DNA from: Paenibacillus polymyxa M1
Lineage (GTDB): Bacteria > Bacillota > Bacilli > Paenibacillales > Paenibacillaceae
Direction of reading: 5' to 3'
DNA: 64,000 nucleotides
Assembly (NCBI RefSeq): GCF_000237325.1
Contig: NC_017542.1
Span: 1,061,501-1,125,500 of the forward strand
This document shows, in pieces, positions 27,270-52,318 of this stretch. Position 1 is the stretch's first letter, and every line of letters begins with the position of its first letter. A program made the translations under genes and the position numbers. The notes under the pieces are model-generated. The model worked only from the letters and a program-made list of their open reading frames with translations. It searched no databases and was not told the DNA's origin.

Positions 27270-27459
27270 AAATTATTAATACAAGCTGATTAAATGCTAG
27301 TACACGGTGATTACATATGATTTAATTTATTTTTAAATGATTCCTTTTTTCATTAATTATGTCGGTCATAAATTTCTGCTTTAATACTACAAAGGTTATA
27401 ACTTGCAACAGAAGTTAAATTTTAAAAGTACACATATTCAGGAAGCTCACTGGAGAAGA

Positions 27460-27489
27460 GGTTTTCAGATGAATGGTTTTCAGATGAAT
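27460..27489 (+). repeat. Tandem 15-bp duplication at the malonyltransferase start
   Basis: GGTTTTCAGATGAAT occurs twice in direct succession. Each copy brings an in-frame ATG (27469 and 27484), so the gene has two alternative starts five codons apart. Confidence 0.9.
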
Positions 27490-28695
27490 AAAGTATCTTT
27501 TATTTTTCCTGGGCAGGGTTCGCAATATGTAGGAATGAGTAAAGAACTATGGGATAATTTTAATGTGGTAAAGCGTTTATTCGAAGAAGCGGATGATACC
27601 TTAGGTGTAAAACTCTCAAAACTTTGTTTTGAGGGAGATCCCCAAGAGCTTCTTCAGACCATGAATGCCCAACCAGCCTTACTTACTGCCAGCCTTGCTG
27701 CATATTATGCTAGCAGAGAAATACTGGAACTGGAACCTCAACTGTTAGCCGGGCATAGTTTAGGAGAATACTCAGCATTGGTGTGCAGCGGTTTTTTCTC
27801 TTTTCAAGATGGACTTCAAATCGTGAGAAAACGAGGAATGCTCATGCAGCAGGCTACAGCTAACGGGGTAGGGACTATGGCTGCTGTTGCGAATGTTTCT
27901 GCTTCTATTCTGGAGAGCTTATGTCAAGAGATATCTACGGATCGTGATGTTATATCTATTGCATGTCACAATTCGGACAATCAGTACGTGCTATCGGGAC
28001 ATACAGAACCTATGGCTCGAATAGTGGAGCAAATCAAGCGTCTAGAACATAGTAAGGTTAACTATTTAACAGTAAGCGGGCCTTTTCACAGTACTCTGAT
28101 GAAGCCTGCAGCAGATAAACTTGCCGTAGAACTAAAGAAATTCCCACTACGTAAGGGAAGATGGCCGGTTGTTTCCAATGTAACAGCCTTACCACATGAT
28201 GAATTCTCGATTTATGACTTGCTGTACAAGCAAATGATAAGCCCCGTACGCTGGACAGATACGATGGATTTTTTATATCAGAACGGTATTACCGTTGCGT
28301 TAGAATTAGGTCCGAGAAAAGTACTTGGACAGCTGATGAAAGAAAGATATCCGACTATCTCCACTTTTTCTGTTAATACCAGTTCTTCTTTAAAAGAGGT
28401 GGACAAATGGCTAAGTAAGCAGCAAACTACACGCAAAGTTACACTTGAGCGTCTGGAGGAAGGTTTTGCAGCAGCGCTTATTGCACAAAATCGAAATGGG
28501 GATTACAAACAACATATGGAGGGGGTTGTTTACCCTAGTCAGCAGATTCGAAATCGGATCAATCAACTTCAAAGTCATAAAAATGACACCGTTTATAATG
28601 CGGTTAATACAGAGGTGTTAGAGCTCATTCGTACTATTCTCACTACCAAGCAAGTGCCCGATCAAGAACAACAGACGATTCTTAATATGTTCTGA
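27469..28695 (+). CDS. Trans-acting malonyl-CoA acyltransferase (FenF/ItuD-like)
   Basis: Predicted malonyltransferase of about 408 aa that loads malonate on the acyl carrier proteins of the following synthetase, which has a KS but no AT domain of its own. The FabD-type core starts FIFPGQGSQYVGMSK; the catalytic serine is in GHSLGEYSAL; a conserved His lies in SGPFHSTLMKPA. A C-terminal extension of about 100 residues follows the usual 300-aa core, as in FenF and ItuD of iturin-type clusters. The ATG at 27469 has GGAGAAGAGG seven bases before it; the ATG at 27484 is also possible. It is the first gene of the operon, in the same place as fenF/ituD in mycosubtilin and iturin clusters. Confidence 0.92.
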   Translation: MNGFQMNKVSFIFPGQGSQYVGMSKELWDNFNVVKRLFEEADDTLGVKLSKLCFEGDPQELLQTMNAQPALLTASLAAYYASREILELEPQLLAGHSLGEYSALVCSGFFSFQDGLQIVRKRGMLMQQATANGVGTMAAVANVSASILESLCQEISTDRDVISIACHNSDNQYVLSGHTEPMARIVEQIKRLEHSKVNYLTVSGPFHSTLMKPAADKLAVELKKFPLRKGRWPVVSNVTALPHDEFSIYDLLYKQMISPVRWTDTMDFLYQNGITVALELGPRKVLGQLMKERYPTISTFSVNTSSSLKEVDKWLSKQQTTRKVTLERLEEGFAAALIAQNRNGDYKQHMEGVVYPSQQIRNRINQLQSHKNDTVYNAVNTEVLELIRTILTTKQVPDQEQQTILNMF

Positions 28696-28736
28696 ATAAG
28701 ATCCATCAATGATGTTGGAGATTGTAAATTTATTAA

Positions 28737-44525
<15,789 letters not shown>

Positions 44526-44541
44526 CAAAGTGGTGAGCCGT

Positions 44542-47500
44542 ATGAGAAACGCACTCATTCAAAACATTTATCCATTGACACCCATGCAGGAGGGGCTTCT
44601 ATATCACTCCATTTTAGACGAGCACTCAGAAGCATATTTTGATCAAACGGTCATTACCTTAAATGAACGGTTGAATGCAGAGACGCTGAATGAAAGCTTC
44701 CAAACCCTAATTGACCGTTATGATGTGTTACGGACTGTGTTTGTTTATAAAGAAACAGACCAACCGTTACAAGTCGTGCTGGCTAATAAAGAGGCAACGA
44801 TTGATTATAGAGACATTACGGAATTAAATGAAGCAGAACAACGTTTATATGTTGATAATTTTACGATTAATGATCGGAAAATGCGTTTTGATCTGGAAAA
44901 GGATCTCCTTATTCGGATAAGTGTTCTTGCATTAAGTGATACAAGCTGCAAAATGGTTCTAAGCTTTCATCACATCATTATGGATGGCTGGTGTATTGGT
45001 ACAATTGCGAAGGATCTGTTCCAAATTTACAGAGCTTATTCCCTCGGGAAGAAGCCAGAATTGGACGCAGTATTTCCATATAGCCGGTATATCAGTTGGT
45101 TAGGGCAGCAAAATAAGAAGACAGCTCTTGCTTATTGGGAACAACAATTATCAGGTGTGGAAGAGCAAAGTGGCTTACCTCTTAGCAGTAAGTCAACTGA
45201 GGATGGAAGCTACAAGCTGAACAACCATATTTTTACCTTGGACGAGCAGTTAACCCGTGGTTTGGAAATGATAGCACAACAAAATCAGGTAACCTTAAGT
45301 TCTGTATTTCATGGGATATGGGGTCTGTTGCTGCAAAGATACAATAACACCAAAGATGTGGTATTTGGTTCCGTTGTTTCCGGCCGTCCAGCTGAGCTGG
45401 AAGGCTCGGAGAAAATGGTTGGATTATTTATTAATACGATTCCTGTACGTATTTGTCATAAAGAAGCACAAACATTTTCCCAGATAATCAAGCAATTTCA
45501 GCAGAATATGATGGAATCGGGGAAGTACCATTTTCTATCCTTGGCTGATATTCAGATGCTAACCCCACTGGGTAAAAGCTTGATCCACCATATCATAGCG
45601 TTCGAGAACTATCCAATTACTGAAGAGCTTGCTGGTGGTGAAGGAGAACAGCTTGTTTCAATTGTGGAAACCGAGGGCTTTGAGCAAACGAATTATGATT
45701 TTAATATTGGAGTCATTCCTGGTAAAGAATTGAAAGTTAAGTTTGGCTATAACAGTATTGCTTATCAAGCTTCAGATATTGAAAGAATTGAACTGCACCT
45801 AAAACAAATAGCTGAACAGGTAGTTTCTAATCCGCATATGAATGTGGATGATATTGATTTGCTTTCTGGCGAGGAAAAACACAGAATCCTGCGAGATTTT
45901 AATGATACAGATGCCTTATATCCTCAAAGTCAAACGATTCAACAGCTATTCGAAGAGCAGGTGGCACTGACGCCGAATCGTTTGGCAGCAGCATTCGCTG
46001 ATGAGCGGCTAACTTATCTGGAATTGAACGAACGGGCTAACCGTTTGGCTCGCGTCTTGAGGATGAAAGGGATGCAAACCGGCCAGATTGTTGGGATTGC
46101 AGCCTATCGCTCACCGGAGATGTTAGTCGGGATCATGGCTATTCTTAAGGCAGGGGGAGCTTACTTGCCAATCAATCCAGAGGATCCTCTGGAGCGAATT
46201 CAATATATAGCGGGTAACAGCGGCGCTTCCATCTTGCTGGTGCAACAGGAAATCCAATCTACATTAAAGGATATTTCACCGAATATCAGCGTGCTTGCGA
46301 TCGGAGCAGACTGGCCAACTGAAAAAACTAATCTTGAACCTTACAGTGGGCCGGAAGATTTAGCTTACGTAATTTATACATCCGGTTCTACAGGTAAGCC
46401 TAAAGGAGTTATGATTCGTCACACCTCTATAGTGAATCGGCTTCATTGGATGCAAAAAAAGTATCCGATTGGTGTGGACGATATCATTTTACAGAAAACG
46501 CCTTACACCTTTGATGTTTCTGTATGGGAACTATTTTGGTGGGCTATAGCCGGAGCTTCAGTCTACTTTCTTCCGCCTGATGGGGAGAAGGATCCCAAGC
46601 TACTGGTGGACACGGTGGCAGAACAGAAAATTACAACCCTTCATTTTGTGCCTTCCATGTTGTCTGTTTTTTTGGAGTATGTTGAGCAGCACCAAGCAGA
46701 GGGGAAACTCAGCAGTATTAAACGAGTTTTCGCTAGCGGGGAGGCACTAACAGTAAAGCAAGCCAGACGGTTTAATACTCTGCTTCGAAAGCCGAATGGC
46801 ACAACTCTGCATAATTTATACGGACCAACGGAGGCAACAGTGGATGCAACATGGTTTGATTGCCCGGACGGAGATGATTTGCAGAGTATTCCAATTGGTA
46901 AGCCTATTGACAATACCCGGTTGTACATTTTGGATCAGGAGAGGAGACTGCTTCCTGTTGGTATTCCGGGGGAACTTCATATTGCTGGCACAGGAGTAGC
47001 CCTAGGCTACATTAATCAACCCGATCTAACGGACGAAAGATTCACGGATAGTCCCTTCGTTTTCGGAGAGCGCATGTATAAGACAGGGGACTTGGCAAAG
47101 TGGCTCCCCGACGGCAATGTGGAGTATCTCGGAAGAACAGACCACCAGGTGAAAATCCGTGGATATCGTATTGAGACTGGAGAAATTGAAAAGGTCCTGC
47201 TCTCTCATCATGACATCAGAGAAGCCGTTGTTCTATCTAGAAAAGACCAAGAGGACGAAACGTATTTATGCGCTTATATTGTTTCGGACCATGAACTCTT
47301 AACACAGGAAATACGATCTTTTTTGAAAGCGTCTCTGCCCTTGTATATGGTACCTGCTCATCTGATACAGATGGCTACGATACCTCTTACGCCTAATGGA
47401 AAGGTGAACCGAGGAGCGCTTCCTGAGCCCCATCATGTGATTCGGGAGCAGGGGGTTGTAGCTCCTCGTACAGATACAGAAACTCGTCTAGTACGTTTGT

Positions 47501-50500
47501 GGGAGGATATTCTGCATGTGAGCCCCATAGGTATACACAGCCATTTTTTTGAACTGGGTGGACATTCGCTGAAGGCTACAATACTGATCGGAAAAATTAT
47601 TCGAGAATTCCAGGTCGAGTTGCCTATGCGTGAAATATTTGAGTACCCAACTGTGGAAAGCATGAGCAAACTCATTGAACGTACAATCGGGAGAGGGGCA
47701 GGTACATTTACTGAAATTGCTCTACTTTCTGATCAAACCTATTATCCAGTTTCCTCCTCGCAAAGACGTCAGATGATATTGCATCAACTTGAAGGAGCGG
47801 AACTGGTTTACAATATGCCTTCTGTCATGCTCGTTCAAGGCCATCTGGATCAGGAACGGTTGAAAATGGCTTTCAACACTCTGATTCACAGGCATGAAGC
47901 ATTGCGCACTTCTTTCTCATGGATCAACGGAGAGCCGGTTCAAAGCGTACATGACGAAGTAGAATTTGAGTTGAAAATTCATAGTCTGACCAGCAAAGAG
48001 GATTCAGAGGAACAGCATATAGAAACGGTGCTAAGTGAATTCGTCCAACCGTTTGACCTGAGTCGTGCCCCTTTATTAAGAGGCGAGCTGATCCCGTTGG
48101 CAGAGAACAAAAATATGCTGCTGGTTGATTTACACCATATTATTTCGGACGGCGTTTCTATGTCTATTATTATGGATGAATTTGTAAAAGCATATGATGG
48201 ACAGGCGCTTCCGCCTCTATCCGTTCAGTACAAAGATTATGCTAACTGGCATAATGAGCAAATAAATTATGGATTTATTAAAGAGCAGGAATCCTACTGG
48301 CTGGATCTCTTTAAACATGAGCCGCCTGTACTGGAGCTACCAACGGATTTCCCAAGACCGTCTATTCAAAGCTATGAAGGTAACACAGTATCCCGAATCC
48401 TGGGCGATGATATAACAGAGCCACTTCACAAACTTGCAGCTGAAACTCAAAGTACATTGTTCATGATTTTACTGGCTGTATATAACGTTGTTTTGTCCAA
48501 GCATGCACGACAAGACGACATTGTCATCGGTACACCGGTTGCTGGGAGAAGACATCCAGATACGGAAAAGATCGTCGGCATGTTTGTCAATACGTTGGCA
48601 CTGCGTACTAGCCCTTCAGCGGAGAAGAGTCTTTCAGCTTTTCTGGACGAAGTTAAGGAAACGGTTTTATCTGCTTTTGAGCATCAGGAATATCCCTTTG
48701 AGCAATTGGTCGAAAAGCTTGCGCTGCGGAGAGATGTGAGCCGAAGCCCGATCTTCGACACCATGTTTGTCATGCAAAATACAAAAGGACAGCCGCTACA
48801 ATCTAGTGGGTTGGAATTCAAACCGTTTCCGTTCAATCCAGGTGTATCCCGATTTGATTTAACCTTGAGTGCGGAAGAAACAGGCAGCTACCTTCATTTG
48901 AATTTGGAGTATAACAGTGCTTTGTTCCAAAAGGACACTGTCGAACGCTTCTTGGATCATATGGTGGTGGTGCTAAGGTCGTTTGTAGCTAATAGCACAC
49001 AAACCATAGGTGATACCGATTTGTTAACAGCGGTAGAAAAAGAATTAATTTTGAAGAAATTCAACGGGACGGCTGCGCCTTATCCAAGGGAGAAGACGAT
49101 TCATCAATTGTTTGAGGAGCAGGTGGAGCGAACACCGGAACATCCGGCAGCCCTATACAAAGATCGGCAATTGACGTACCGGGAGCTGAATGCCCAAGCG
49201 AATCGGGTGGCTCACGTCCTGCGGAAGAAAGGGATCGGGCCCGACCAGATGGTGGGCATCGCAGTTCATCGATCGCTGGAGATGATCGTCGGCCTGCTGG
49301 GGATTTTGAAGGCAGGCGGGGCGTATCTGCCGCTACATCCAGAGGACCCGGAAGAACGGCTGGGATTCATGCTGGAGGATAGCGGGGCATCTATCCTGCT
49401 GACCCAGCGGGATCAGTTGGACCGCCTTCGTCCGCACGGAGCCAATCGCGAGCTGATCGCTATCGAAGATCTGCTGATGGAGGGGATGGAGCTTACAGGA
49501 GAAGAATGCGAGAAGAACCCGGAATCTGTTAACCGCTCAACCGATTTGGTGTACGTGATCTATACGTCAGGCTCCACCGGCAAGCCGAAGGGTGTCATGA
49601 TTGAGCACGCTTCACTGATCAACCGTCTGCACTGGATGGAAAAACGAATTCCGTTTGGAGCAGAGGATGTGATCCTGCAAAAAACGCCATACACCTTTGA
49701 CGTATCGTTGTGGGAGCTGTTCTCATGGGCGATTCAGGGATCGACAGTATGCTTTTTGGAGCCGGGAGGCGAGAAAGACCCGGCAACGATAGCTGAAACG
49801 GTGGAAGCCAACGGGGTAACAGCGATCCATTTTGTGCCATCCATGCTGGGAGCATTCCTGGAGTATATCGAGCATAGCGGAGCCGCCGGAAAAATGCGTA
49901 GTGTCCGGCGAGTATTTGCCAGCGGGGAAGCGCTGATGACAGAACATGTCCGCCGGTTTACCCGTTTGCTGGGAGCCGAAGGAGCTACGCTGCACAACCT
50001 GTATGGACCGACAGAGGCAACGGTAGAGGTGGCGTATTACGACTGTCCTGCCGAGCAGGAACCAGAGAGCATTCCGATTGGGAAGCCGATTGATAACGTA
50101 AAATTGTATATTTTGGACCATAAAGACCGATTGCAGCCGATAGGTGTACCGGGCGAGCTGCACATTGGAGGGGACTGCGTAGCCCGAGGATATGTGAATC
50201 GGAAAGAACTGACGGAGGAGAAGTTCGTAGCGGACCCCTATGCGGCAGGGGGACGGATGTACCGGACGGGAGACTTGGCGAGGTGGCTACCGGATGGAAA
50301 CATTGAATATATGGGTCGGATCGACCATCAGGTGAAAATTCGGGGCTACCGGATCGAACTGGGTGAGATTGAAGCGGCAATACTGGCCTACGAAGGGGTA
50401 CAGACGGCAGTAGTGCTTGCTCGTGATGACCGTTCTGGGGGAAGTTATTTATGCGCCTATGTTGAACATGCCCAGGAATTCAATGTACAAGCATTAAAGG

Positions 50501-52308
50501 CTCGTATTAAAGAAGTCCTTCCCGAGTATATGGTGCCTGCTTATATCGTATCTATGGAAGCTATGCCTTATCTATCGAGCGGTAAGATCGACAGAAAAGC
50601 ATTGCCTGAGCCTGATCACAGTCTGTCGATTGAGGTAGATTATATTCCTCCATCCAATAAGGTTGAAACGTTGGTGGCGGAAATCTGGCAAGAGGTTCTT
50701 GGCTATGCTCCTATCGGAACGAATCATAACTTTTTTGAATTGGGCGGGGATTCGATTAAAGCTATTCAAATTTCCACACGTCTAAGCAAGCACGGATATC
50801 GCATGGAAATTAAGGACCTTTTCCGTCACCAAACGATAGGTAGCCTGACTGCAGATCTAAGAGCAGTCAGTGTTCAAGCCGAGCAAGGGATTATTGAAGG
50901 AGAGGCTGAGCTATCCCCTATCCAACGATGGTTTTTTGAGCAAAAGTTCACGGAATCCAACTATTGGAACCAGGCTGTTATGTTGTATAGCCAAAATGGG
51001 TGGAAGGAAGAACTGGTCGATCAGGTGTTGTGTAAGCTGACTGAGCATCATGATGCCTTACGAATGACATATACAGCGAATCAGGACAAAATTATTCCCA
51101 TCATTCATGGTACGAATCGAAAGGCATATGCTCTTACTGCTCTGGATGTAAGCCATGAGTCATCCATTGAAGAAGCAATCCAGACCCTCAGCGAAGCGAT
51201 TCAGCGGCGCATGAATTTAGAAAACGGTCCGCTTGTGCAAGCGGGGTTGTTTCACACCGCTCAAGGTGATCACTTACTACTCGCGATTCATCATTTGGTG
51301 GTAGATGGAGTTTCTTGGAGAATTCTATTGGAAGATTTGGAGCAGGGGTATATGCAGGCACTTAATAATGAAGAAATCCTCTTTCAGGCGAAGACCCATT
51401 CATGGAAGGATTGGACCCATCGCCTTGGTGATGATGCAAAGGGTGGGCGTCCAGCTCGTTACAAACGTTATTGGGAGAATGTAATCCGTCATGCCAGTAA
51501 ACCGCTTCATAAAGACTATCCGGCCGCTGACAGAAGAGGGAAAGACCTGGAAATCTGCAACGTAAGGCTTTCCAAGCAACAAACAGATCGTCTACAGAAG
51601 GATGTACACAAGGCTTATAGTACGAATGTAAACGATCTACTGTTGACAGCCTTTGGGCTGGCATTGAGAGACTGGACTGATGATGACGAATTTACCATTT
51701 TGTTGGAAGGGCACGGACGGGAACAGATTTTTGATGATATAGATATAACCAGAACGGTCGGCTGGTTTACTACGATGTATCCTATTCATCTGGATATGAA
51801 GCATAATACCGATTTAGCTTACCAAATTAAGCTGACCAAGGAAGCGTTGCGACGTGTTCCTAATAAGGGCATTGACTTCGGAATTCTGGAATATATGACC
51901 CTACACGATTTGAAAAGTACTAGCCAGGGACATTTTGCACCTGAAATTCGCTTTAATTATCACGGCCAGATTGATTCAGGCTCCGTTGCGCCTTTATTTG
52001 TCGAATCAAAGTATTCTGCGGGTCGAACAGTAAGTGAGGAGACCGAGACACCATTTGTGCTTGATATTAATGGCAGTATCGAACAGGGGATATTAACCCT
52101 CGGGATTGAGTACAGCAGTCGTGAATATGCTGAATCGAGTATTCAAAAATTGGGAAATTTCTTGCAAAGTCGTTTGCTAGAAATTATCGAGCATTGCTCT
52201 GAAAAGAAGGAGAAGGAATGGACTCCCGCAGATGTGAGCGATGAGAATCTTTCAATTAACGATTTGGATGAGATTATGGCCTACTATAAAAATAATACAT
52301 CTTCCTAG
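44542..52308 (+). CDS. NRPS with modules 3 and 4 (C-A-PCP-C-A-PCP-E)
   Basis: Peptide synthetase of 2588 aa that accepts the acyl-dipeptide from synthetase 1. Domains: a C domain of the type that follows epimerases (FHHIIMDGW) opens the protein; A3 with Asp658 starting its pocket; PCP, Ser1009; C (HHIISDG at 1198); A4 with Asp1720; PCP, Ser2071; E from about 2118 (HHLVVDG at 2250). The A3 code read by eye, DVWHFSLVD, is that of serine. A4 reads DVWHFSLVE, serine-like but with Glu in the last variable place. The start at 44542 is chosen over GTG codons at 44530 and 44533 because GGTGAG precedes it; the gap to synthetase 1 is 16 bases. The C-terminal TPADVSDENLSINDLDEIM is a COM-type donor helix for docking to the next protein. 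The A4 region is much richer in GC than its surroundings. Confidence 0.92.
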   Translation: MRNALIQNIYPLTPMQEGLLYHSILDEHSEAYFDQTVITLNERLNAETLNESFQTLIDRYDVLRTVFVYKETDQPLQVVLANKEATIDYRDITELNEAEQRLYVDNFTINDRKMRFDLEKDLLIRISVLALSDTSCKMVLSFHHIIMDGWCIGTIAKDLFQIYRAYSLGKKPELDAVFPYSRYISWLGQQNKKTALAYWEQQLSGVEEQSGLPLSSKSTEDGSYKLNNHIFTLDEQLTRGLEMIAQQNQVTLSSVFHGIWGLLLQRYNNTKDVVFGSVVSGRPAELEGSEKMVGLFINTIPVRICHKEAQTFSQIIKQFQQNMMESGKYHFLSLADIQMLTPLGKSLIHHIIAFENYPITEELAGGEGEQLVSIVETEGFEQTNYDFNIGVIPGKELKVKFGYNSIAYQASDIERIELHLKQIAEQVVSNPHMNVDDIDLLSGEEKHRILRDFNDTDALYPQSQTIQQLFEEQVALTPNRLAAAFADERLTYLELNERANRLARVLRMKGMQTGQIVGIAAYRSPEMLVGIMAILKAGGAYLPINPEDPLERIQYIAGNSGASILLVQQEIQSTLKDISPNISVLAIGADWPTEKTNLEPYSGPEDLAYVIYTSGSTGKPKGVMIRHTSIVNRLHWMQKKYPIGVDDIILQKTPYTFDVSVWELFWWAIAGASVYFLPPDGEKDPKLLVDTVAEQKITTLHFVPSMLSVFLEYVEQHQAEGKLSSIKRVFASGEALTVKQARRFNTLLRKPNGTTLHNLYGPTEATVDATWFDCPDGDDLQSIPIGKPIDNTRLYILDQERRLLPVGIPGELHIAGTGVALGYINQPDLTDERFTDSPFVFGERMYKTGDLAKWLPDGNVEYLGRTDHQVKIRGYRIETGEIEKVLLSHHDIREAVVLSRKDQEDETYLCAYIVSDHELLTQEIRSFLKASLPLYMVPAHLIQMATIPLTPNGKVNRGALPEPHHVIREQGVVAPRTDTETRLVRLWEDILHVSPIGIHSHFFELGGHSLKATILIGKIIREFQVELPMREIFEYPTVESMSKLIERTIGRGAGTFTEIALLSDQTYYPVSSSQRRQMILHQLEGAELVYNMPSVMLVQGHLDQERLKMAFNTLIHRHEALRTSFSWINGEPVQSVHDEVEFELKIHSLTSKEDSEEQHIETVLSEFVQPFDLSRAPLLRGELIPLAENKNMLLVDLHHIISDGVSMSIIMDEFVKAYDGQALPPLSVQYKDYANWHNEQINYGFIKEQESYWLDLFKHEPPVLELPTDFPRPSIQSYEGNTVSRILGDDITEPLHKLAAETQSTLFMILLAVYNVVLSKHARQDDIVIGTPVAGRRHPDTEKIVGMFVNTLALRTSPSAEKSLSAFLDEVKETVLSAFEHQEYPFEQLVEKLALRRDVSRSPIFDTMFVMQNTKGQPLQSSGLEFKPFPFNPGVSRFDLTLSAEETGSYLHLNLEYNSALFQKDTVERFLDHMVVVLRSFVANSTQTIGDTDLLTAVEKELILKKFNGTAAPYPREKTIHQLFEEQVERTPEHPAALYKDRQLTYRELNAQANRVAHVLRKKGIGPDQMVGIAVHRSLEMIVGLLGILKAGGAYLPLHPEDPEERLGFMLEDSGASILLTQRDQLDRLRPHGANRELIAIEDLLMEGMELTGEECEKNPESVNRSTDLVYVIYTSGSTGKPKGVMIEHASLINRLHWMEKRIPFGAEDVILQKTPYTFDVSLWELFSWAIQGSTVCFLEPGGEKDPATIAETVEANGVTAIHFVPSMLGAFLEYIEHSGAAGKMRSVRRVFASGEALMTEHVRRFTRLLGAEGATLHNLYGPTEATVEVAYYDCPAEQEPESIPIGKPIDNVKLYILDHKDRLQPIGVPGELHIGGDCVARGYVNRKELTEEKFVADPYAAGGRMYRTGDLARWLPDGNIEYMGRIDHQVKIRGYRIELGEIEAAILAYEGVQTAVVLARDDRSGGSYLCAYVEHAQEFNVQALKARIKEVLPEYMVPAYIVSMEAMPYLSSGKIDRKALPEPDHSLSIEVDYIPPSNKVETLVAEIWQEVLGYAPIGTNHNFFELGGDSIKAIQISTRLSKHGYRMEIKDLFRHQTIGSLTADLRAVSVQAEQGIIEGEAELSPIQRWFFEQKFTESNYWNQAVMLYSQNGWKEELVDQVLCKLTEHHDALRMTYTANQDKIIPIIHGTNRKAYALTALDVSHESSIEEAIQTLSEAIQRRMNLENGPLVQAGLFHTAQGDHLLLAIHHLVVDGVSWRILLEDLEQGYMQALNNEEILFQAKTHSWKDWTHRLGDDAKGGRPARYKRYWENVIRHASKPLHKDYPAADRRGKDLEICNVRLSKQQTDRLQKDVHKAYSTNVNDLLLTAFGLALRDWTDDDEFTILLEGHGREQIFDDIDITRTVGWFTTMYPIHLDMKHNTDLAYQIKLTKEALRRVPNKGIDFGILEYMTLHDLKSTSQGHFAPEIRFNYHGQIDSGSVAPLFVESKYSAGRTVSEETETPFVLDINGSIEQGILTLGIEYSSREYAESSIQKLGNFLQSRLLEIIEHCSEKKEKEWTPADVSDENLSINDLDEIMAYYKNNTSS
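49035..50377 (+). repeat. A4 copy of a 1343-bp block shared with A5
   Basis: This stretch matches 53653-54995 with no insertion or deletion and about 50 mismatches by my count (about 96 percent). It runs from the C-A linker to just after the GYRIELGEIE motif. DNA on both sides is unrelated at this level. Confidence 0.9.
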
Positions 52309-52318
52309 GCGGTGGATT

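Noticed and set aside
27248..27271. Eight-codon frame MGWNNDL as a separate gene
   Set aside because: A ribosome site precedes it, but so short a frame can occur by chance. It is reported only as part of the leader hairpin.
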